Source: Bedellia somnulentella (lineage: Eukaryota > Arthropoda > Insecta > Lepidoptera > Bedelliidae). Taken from it: 64,000 nt of DNA. The stretch lies in contig OY755190.1 in the NCBI GenBank assembly GCA_963576735.1, positions 2,225,695 to 2,289,694 on the forward strand, written 5' to 3'. The notes under the pieces were generated by a model. That model searched no databases, had not been told where the DNA came from, and saw nothing but the letters and a program-made list of their open reading frames with translations. The position numbers and the translations under genes were made by a program. Of this stretch, positions 50,401-59,400 are shown piece by piece (within the stretch, counting starts at the first letter, position 1; the number at the start of each line of letters is the position of its first letter).

Positions 50401-53400
50401 GACAGAAAAATATTTTTTTAGGGCTCCTTATAAACAAATTAACACCGTAAGATAGTTTTCAAAACTTAGTCAAATAGCCTATTGTAAAACACATATTTTT
50501 GTGAATGATTTGTGGTTTTGCATACATACATATACTCACGGCCATAAATCCTAAAAAGGGGTAGCCAGATCTTCAGAGCAAGAAACTCATTAGCCACATT
50601 TAAAAGTTGATAGGGGAGAAGATAGCAGAAATAAAATATCATTGTTGATTAGTCTCCAATAGCATCCCCGAATAACCACTTAAAAAAGCCCCATACCCTT
50701 CGTCGTGGGCAGAAAGGGGTTGTGACATTCCAAGCCGGCACTAACGGAAATGAAATTTTGAAGTTTGTGTTTTGATATGCAATAAATATATTTGTAATAT
50801 ATTCTCTTCTGTTATGCATATTTAATTGAATACATTTTTTCAGACCATCAAGGTAGAAGATGTCGACATCGAAGCTGCTCTTCACTACAAATTGGTCAAC
50901 TAAAATATCTAGTCTATGATGTTATATATTAATTATTTATTTTAAGTTATTTTCATAAAGAAACTATTTAAGAAATATATGTATTTTTATTTCAAAATAA
51001 AGAGAAAAGCCTCTTATGAAGATACAATACTTAGCGAATGATTGTAGTGTGAAAAGCTAACATAAACTTACGTAGTTTATTGCACTACCCGTTTACTTGC
51101 TTCCTTACTTATTACCATGACTTCGTGTAATACCCGCTTCTTGATTGCAATCATGGTTTTTTTTGCATGATGACGTGACCATGTATGTATTTGTGTAAAA
51201 TACATAGAATCGGATAGTAGAACGGGGGACAGTAGCATCATATTCATTATTATCTGTTTACTGACAGACTTAAAAAAAGTAGATGCGGCAGCTAATAGGC
51301 TATTTGACTGTAATAAAAATATACATTTCTTTTATTATATTGGTCTTAATATTTCTTTTTTGGAGCAATATGTAATAATGCGAGATAAAAATATTGCATT
51401 ATTTCACTAAAATCCGTCTTCTAAAATAAGTATTTCTGATGCAACTGTCACGTGACTAAAAACGACTGTGATTGGCTATTTCTGACTGTGTATCGCTTCG
51501 CTCATTGGTGTTTAATGTGGAATTGACGTCATTTGTGCTACAGCCGCCATATTACTTAAAGTCGCGTTTACGCGGCACATTTGAATATTGCATTTTCATT
51601 TCCGATTTTTTAATAAAATAGCTAAAATGAAGACAGAAAAATATTTTTTTAGGGCTCCTTATAATCAAATTATCACCGTACGATAGTTTTTAAAACTTAG
51701 TCAAATAGCCCATTGTATTTTAATACTTTAAAAAAAACTGACATGTAGACCTCATCAAGAAAACCATACAAATTAAATATCAGGAATCTGACGGACTACA
51801 ATTAAAACGACTATTGACTTTCGGATTTAATCGCGTGCTATTACATAAAATAAAGTTTACAGACTTCCCGAATAACTAATAATATAGATGACTGAAAAGT
51901 TTTTAAAACAATGTAATAACACGCGATTAAATATCCAAAAGTAAATAGTTATTTTAATTGTAATGTGCAATCGTGAAAATCTTAGAAAATAGTATACTTA
52001 CGGACTCCCAAAGTTTTATCCACAGCAGAAATGATGATACCGAGATACATAGCCGAATAAAATGGTATGCACAAATCCATATGGTTTGGCGCCATCAGAA
52101 TTATAACGTCTCCTTTTTGCATTCCCGCGTTTTGATAGCAGGTCGCACATTGCACCGACCTTTTTAGTGCAGAGCCGAAAGTTTCTGACTGGCCAGTCTC
52201 TCCGTCTATCTGTAGATTGAAATGTTCATTTACTTAGATTTAGAAAAAAATGTTTTAGGTACAGTAGATAGAAATAGGAGAATAAACATGCATAAAAGAA
52301 TGTGTCGTATGATGAGGCTGAATCCGTGCTGCTACCAATAACGTGATATGACACTCTTTATCAAAGCAGCCTCCCACGTTTCATTCACTTTTTTTATTCT
52401 TTCACACATTTCTATTCAACATCTTTCTTTCTTTCTCACATTAACACTTACACACACACACATACACACAAAGATACGCGCGCATTCGCTCACACGTACT
52501 TACCCACATATATAATTTGATGTTTGAATAAAAATAAAATACTGCATGATGTTAAGTTATTAAGACCGTATATTATTTATTATTATGTACCTTTATCTTA
52601 TCCTTTTTTTTAATTTAAATACACTATCCAATTAATTAGAAATACTAAATATTAATGTAAATGTATAAAATTTCACTATCAATATATTTGTAATAAGTTT
52701 AAAAATCAACATAAATTAGAAAGAATATATTCATTAATTGTAAATATAATTCATCTCTAAACAAATGCTCAATTAATTAAATCGTTGTAAACCCCCTAGA
52801 CGTAGGAAAAAAATCCGGCCTCCGCGATACAGGTTCGCCTAGTGTGGAGACCAATGGTAATGTTATTTTGCAGCAACATAACGAATATTATATTAAAAGA
52901 AAAAAAAAGATTTGTAAGTGGTAACGTTGTGTTCTGTGTAAGGAGTGTTCTCAATTTGACCGTATATTTTTTTTCTTTTTTTTTATGTGTGTTCGCCGAT
53001 TACTTTGACATTTATGAACCGATTTTTTTAAGTCACTTAATATTCGTTTGGAAGACTTACGGTCTTTTAGCATGTCTGCCCTTTTTATATCTTAAAGTAT
53101 ATCAAAAATAAAAGTAATAATGGCATGCATGATAAAACTTTTCATCATTCATGCCAGCCCGGGTAGCATGAGTTGTCATCTGAGAAGCGAGAGCCATGTC
53201 AGAAAACATCTCAGTTAGCCAACCTATGTCATTTTTGCGAGCATGAGCGTCAGTATGACAGACGGATGAGATCTGAGATCCCTGTCACCGACATGGAAGT
53301 ATTATTTAAACAGGAACGCGCGCTGGCGACCTAAAGTGTCCTGAAAAAGGATGGCTAACTAGCGAACTGTGTCTCGTTTTAAGTAGGGTGACCATCTGTT

Positions 53401-56400
53401 GGTGTTTTAATAAGAGTTCCTCTAAGGGATACAAAAACACTTATATTTATATATTTTGAATGTTTTTGTTCATGAAAACCTCATGTGGGGACCTGATGCA
53501 CTCAGTACCGTCTTTACCATAAGGGCACACGGGGCCCGTGCCCAGGGCCCAGAATCTTGGGGGGCCCCGGAGAACCGGCAGTTTCTCTCACACAATAATT
53601 TTCAGAACATTTTTGTCGGGCACATTTACACTTTTTTCACAAATCAGTAATCTCAGGAGAAGGTATTTACAAGGCATATACTTCATCATTATATTGATGA
53701 CTGCGCCTACTCCTACTGTACTAATCTATGTATATATAAGAAAGTAGTGTTAGTTACACTATTTATAACGAAAGAACGGATGTGCCGATCTGGCTAAAAT
53801 TTGTGGGGAGGTTGCTTAGAACCGGGAAAAGGACATAATTTACTTATTTACAATATTATAAGACGGGAAGATATGTTTGTATGTCGGTAATGAATAGGCT
53901 CCACAACAACAAAACAGATTTCAAAAGTTCTTTCATTAATGGAAAGCTAAAACTCTCAGAATTAACATAGGCTTTATATCATCATGCCAAATAGGGGGTA
54001 AGCAGTGAAAAGAACTTAACTCAAATCGTGCGAAGCTGGCGTGGACCACTAGTTAATAAGCTATCTAGTGATGCTTTTCTTTGTTTGGTTTCGGTCGTTA
54101 AAACGTCACAAACTTTAATCACTTATTTTGTCACTTTCACTTAATATTACCCTAAGATAACACTTGTGTGGATGAAATACGCACTAATATACAATTTACA
54201 ACCATTTATGGTTTATTTCTATGCTTTTTAACAATTATAGCCAAATTTAAATAGCAAAGCACGAATCAGATATTATTTCGATCTACCCGAACTCCTATTC
54301 CGAACGTAACCCAATTTACTAAGTACATCATCTGGCGTGTAGTGTCGGCTTAGAATAACACTACCCCATTTCTACCCATGAGTGATCGTAAGAGGCGACT
54401 AAGGCTTTTTAAGTGATTTTTGGGCAATGTGGTTGGAGACCCGTCACCAAAAACATTTATTATTACCATCTTTTCCCCAATCAACTTCCAAAAGTGGCTG
54501 AAGAATTTCTCATTCCAAAGCTCTGGCTACCCCGTTAAGGGATTTATAGCCGTGAGTATATGAATAAATGAATGAATCATCTGGCAATAACTCACGCAGC
54601 AACTTTACAGAAATTTATTATGAAGACATTAACAGCTATTAGACATGAGCTCAAAATAGAAAGTTTACATATCCAAATACATTCAAAAAAATTGTAAGAA
54701 AATTTGAATATTTTGTTCATGAAAAAAACTCATGTGAAATAAATAAAGGAAAGCATTATTTATTAAATTTACCCGCTGGTGTAAAAAAAAAATCCTTCAT
54801 TGATTAGAAATTGTAAGAATTTTTTGCAAACGTAGAAATTGCTACAGAAATATTCCTTTGCCTCAAAGTTACCAATTGTAGTGGAGGGCGATCATTTCCA
54901 TCATCAACCGGCCAAGGCCTAGAAGGGATAGCCAGAGCTAATGAATTAGAAATTCCTCAGCCACTTTTGGAAGTTGCGTGGAGAAAAGATGGTGAAATAA
55001 AGGTTGTTGGTGATGGGTCTCAACCGCATTGCCCAAAAATCCCTTAAAAGCCCCAATACCGTTAGTCGCCTCTTACGTCACCCACCGGAAAAAATGGGGT
55101 ATTGCTATACTAAGCCGACACCACACAGCTATATTCAAATTCAAATCGTTTAATGCATTCATGTGGTAAAGTTCGAGATGATACAGGTTATTTTATTTAT
55201 TGTTCCATAACATGAACCCATATTTATCACTATATTTTCTTAATTAAATGATGAAAGCTCCAAAACACTCAAACAGATGATAAATTGTGGACACCACATT
55301 TATCTTGTTTCGATGGGGATACCCGTGACAAATATTAATATCCCTTTTGCCAAACTTAACCAATTATTTATCTCCAAATCGAAAGGCGACAATAATAATT
55401 AAAATAAAATACAAAAAAGGAACAGTTTATAAACTGCTTTTTATAAAATACTCCCTATAAATAAGTTTGATTTGTTTTTCTTTGAACTTAATCTCGACTG
55501 GCAACCGTGCGAGCGGGACACACTTCTCTCTCACACGGCTCTCGTTCTAGGACATTTCTCTGCTTGACAGTCTGTAAAAGATAATTAACTTTATTGCATG
55601 GTAATAAATTGTATTTTTGTTTACCATATTTTTGTGAGTACTCTCTCCTGTTTAGTTAGTAGCTTCATGGTCACCGAATCGATAGAGCATTGTTGCCATC
55701 ATTGGTCTGTGAATGTTTTTTCTCTATTTTATTCGATCTTATTGAACCAAAATAGTAGCTAAATCTGTCATATTTCACTCATTTTACGTCAAATATTGAC
55801 ATTTTGTAACCAAACAAAAACATCGTAAACAAACATAAATATTTAATTTCTTAATACAAGCTTCCAAATTTTCAATTTAAATCAAAAGTTTTAATATTAC
55901 AAGTTTAGTTTGTAGGGAATGTCTGACTAAACTTCCTTACAATGATAGGGGAATCATAAAATATTAAGTAAGTAATTAAGTTTTATTATTCTATATCACT
56001 ATTATTTAACTAGAAAGTGAGCAGCATACTTTTAATGATTTGTATTGTCTTTTGTTTGCAGATATAGCACAGTTATATAAGTGTTTGATGAGAAAATTGA
56101 AGAAATGCTGTGCAGCCTATGGCACATATTGCCTATAACATCTTAGTTCCATCCCGCCAGTCCATTCCCAGATTCCCATTCGCCAGTTCCATCGCGCAGA
56201 TGGGCATTATTTAACTTAACAACATTCTCTACATTTCAATTTCAACAATATCCTATATTCCCAAAAGCTAGTGAAGCTCTGATGTATGGAAATAGTCTTG
56301 TTGAATGCTCCTGTTTATTCAGAATTTGAGTATGCATCCATACTTAAAGAGCATTCTTATGACTGCAATGTGTATAAACAAGCTGTAGTGTTTCTATAAG

Positions 56401-59400
56401 GAAAAAGTGATGTTAATAGAATAAAAATGTGAAGTACAGATGAGTTTGTGAACAGAAACTGTGATTTTGAGCGGTTGTTTAAAAGTGTTTATTCAATAAA
56501 TAAAGTTAACTCCACAAAATGTGTTTTACTAGCAAATAAAGCCCATTCATAGGCAGCTTTTACTTTTACACTTGAGATGAGATTTCAGTTGTAAAATGGG
56601 CATGCATATATTCTACTATACATTATTTCCCATTGCAGTAGGCAGAGAATATTAATTGCCTCATCAATAAACTTACTCATACTTACAACCATTATTCCCA
56701 CCCATATATCTCTTTTGTTACTTAATTTGTATCCATCTGCTCTATTTGCCCAAAATAAAATAACATTGCTTTTTCTATGTATTCAAGGTTTGCAGTTTTA
56801 ACCATGTTTATCTTTGAATTACAATAATCCAATTTATCCCCAGGCGCAAACATGCCATGATTATCATTTTATTCTAAATGGTCTGAAAAGTTCTGCTATG
56901 AGTTGGGTATTGGAAAATGTTGGATTTACTTGCAATGAAGGGGATTAAAACAAGTGGTTTTCATTAATATTTAGGCAATTTTATTGATAATTAATTAAAA
57001 ACTGTTACATTTTGCTGATTTTTTTAAATTTCATTAGACTCCTTCAAAGTCACTAAATTGTTCCAGAATCTTTGTATTCAATAAGTTTTACTGAAAATAA
57101 GAAAACAACATGAGCATTATATTCATATGTAGTCATTTCAATATGCTAGTAAGGTGACTACTAAATTTGTTTTATAATGTTGCACAAAGTACCTGCACCT
57201 GCATTTAAACAACTTTTGTAGCATTAAGTGTAGATAAAGAGGTAATAAAGTTATGCCAACACCATTCTTTACATTCCTAGCCACACTAAGACAGCAAGCA
57301 GACTATTGTCTACTCACACTATCCAGACTTTGTATGTGGAATATAATAAAAAATGAAATAAATAGAGGTTACAGCTCCCAAAAAAACAATATAAGGTTAA
57401 AAATATTAACTGAGACTACCAATAATCCAAAGATTATAGCAAACGCATTTAATAATTTCTTTACATCTTTAGGTAATTCAAAAACTAACTCGGCAACAAC
57501 ATACCCAACTACTTCTAATATTATACTTAATTCATTTTTTTTAAGCCCCGTTGAACCGTCAGAAATAAATAAAATCATTAAAAACCTCAAAAATAAAAGC
57601 TCTTTTGGAATAGACGAACTTCCTCCAAAACTCATTAGAAAATGTGCTGATATTCTAACCACTCCCTATACTAAAATGATTAATCAATCTTTTACCGAGG
57701 GTATTTTCCCAGATTCCTTGAAAATGTCTATAATTAAGCCAACCCATAAAAAAGGGCCTACAACAGAAGTAAATATTTATCGTCCTGTAGCACTTTTACC
57801 AACATCTTCTAAAATATTTGAAAAAGCCATTGCAAAACGCTTAAATAAATTTCTAGAAAAATTTAAACTACTCAACGAAAATCAATATGGATTTAGACAG
57901 CATCGATCTACAACTTTGGCAGTTTATAAATACGTTAAAAAAAATTACGAAATCATAAATGATAAGAAATACGCAGTAGGGCTCTTACTAGACATGAGCA
58001 AGGCATACGATAGAGTTCGACACGACATCCTACTAGATAATTTGTTTAATCTGGGAATAAGAGGAGTAGCTCATAAATGGTTAAAATCATACCTTGAAAA
58101 CCGCATACAATGTGTAGAAATTAAAAACGCAAATTTCGAAACTGGAAGGATAGAGTATGTAAGATCTTCTAAAATTGTCTCAAATGGTTCCATACCGCAA
58201 GGTAGTGTGTTAGGATGTTTACTTTTCCTTGTCTACATAAACAGTCTCCCACCCATTATTAATGAAGAGTGTGTTATCTTTGCCGACGATATATCTATCA
58301 TATTCACTTGCACAAATAATAAAGAATTAGAGGATAAACTAAATACTACATTAAATACCATAGTAACTTGGTTAACAAATAATAATCTGGAATTAAATTT
58401 AAAGAAAACTAAAATCATTCAATTCAAACCTGCTCAAAAGACCTCTTTACCAATATCGTGTGCCTTTAATAATACTTTGTTAGAAACTGTAAATACTAGT
58501 AACCTTCTGGGGATAGACCTCGATATGAACATGACTTGGAAACCACATATACAAACCTTAAAGAAGAAAATGTCGTCTTTTATCTATGCCCTCTACCAGC
58601 TAAAGCGTACTACGGATCTGAACACCGCATTAACGGCATATTATGCATATGCTCATTCAAGACTGACATATGGTATCATAATATGGGGCAACTCCTGCGA
58701 CGTAGGAGAAATATTCGTACTTCAAAAAAAGTGTTTAAGAATACTCATGAATATTAAACAAACAATATCCTGCAGACCGTATTTCATGAAATATCAAATA
58801 TTGACCCTAACATCTATCTACATTCTTGAGTCATGTAAATTCGTAAGAAAAAATTCAGATTTTTATACACCAATGGACAATATAAATAAAAGAAATAATC
58901 GAAATCAAAATAAATTCATAATACCGGCAACAAGTATGACATTAGTAGCGAATAGTCCACACCATATGATGATAAAGATATATAACCATCTTCCTAATAA
59001 TATAAGAAATATTGAAAAAACTAACGTATTCGAAAGCAAATTAAAAACATTTCTTATAAACAAATGTTACTACAATATCACTGAATTCTTAAATGAAAAT
59101 ACAGGTGATTAGAGTTCATATACAAATTATAATATTGTTTTAAGCTAATTATTATCTTAAGTCTTTATATTATTATGTTTTAATATCTTAATAGGTTTTA
59201 AGTGTTTTCTTCTTAAGTTGTACATACATATTTAAGTAATAGCAACTAGTTGCCCTCATGTTTGCTGTGCCCTAGCAGGGCGTCACTTGTACTATATCAC
59301 TTTGTACCATCTACTTCACTTGTGACTTGCAATAAATTTCTATTCTATTCTATTCTACTTTGCCTGTGCCTGTTGATGCAAGCATATGCTATGAGCTCGG

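Noticed and set aside
56052..56500. Terminal exon of an unknown gene
   Set aside because: There is an acceptor-like tract and a poly(A)-like signal, but only a 25-codon frame, no partner exon and no family match.
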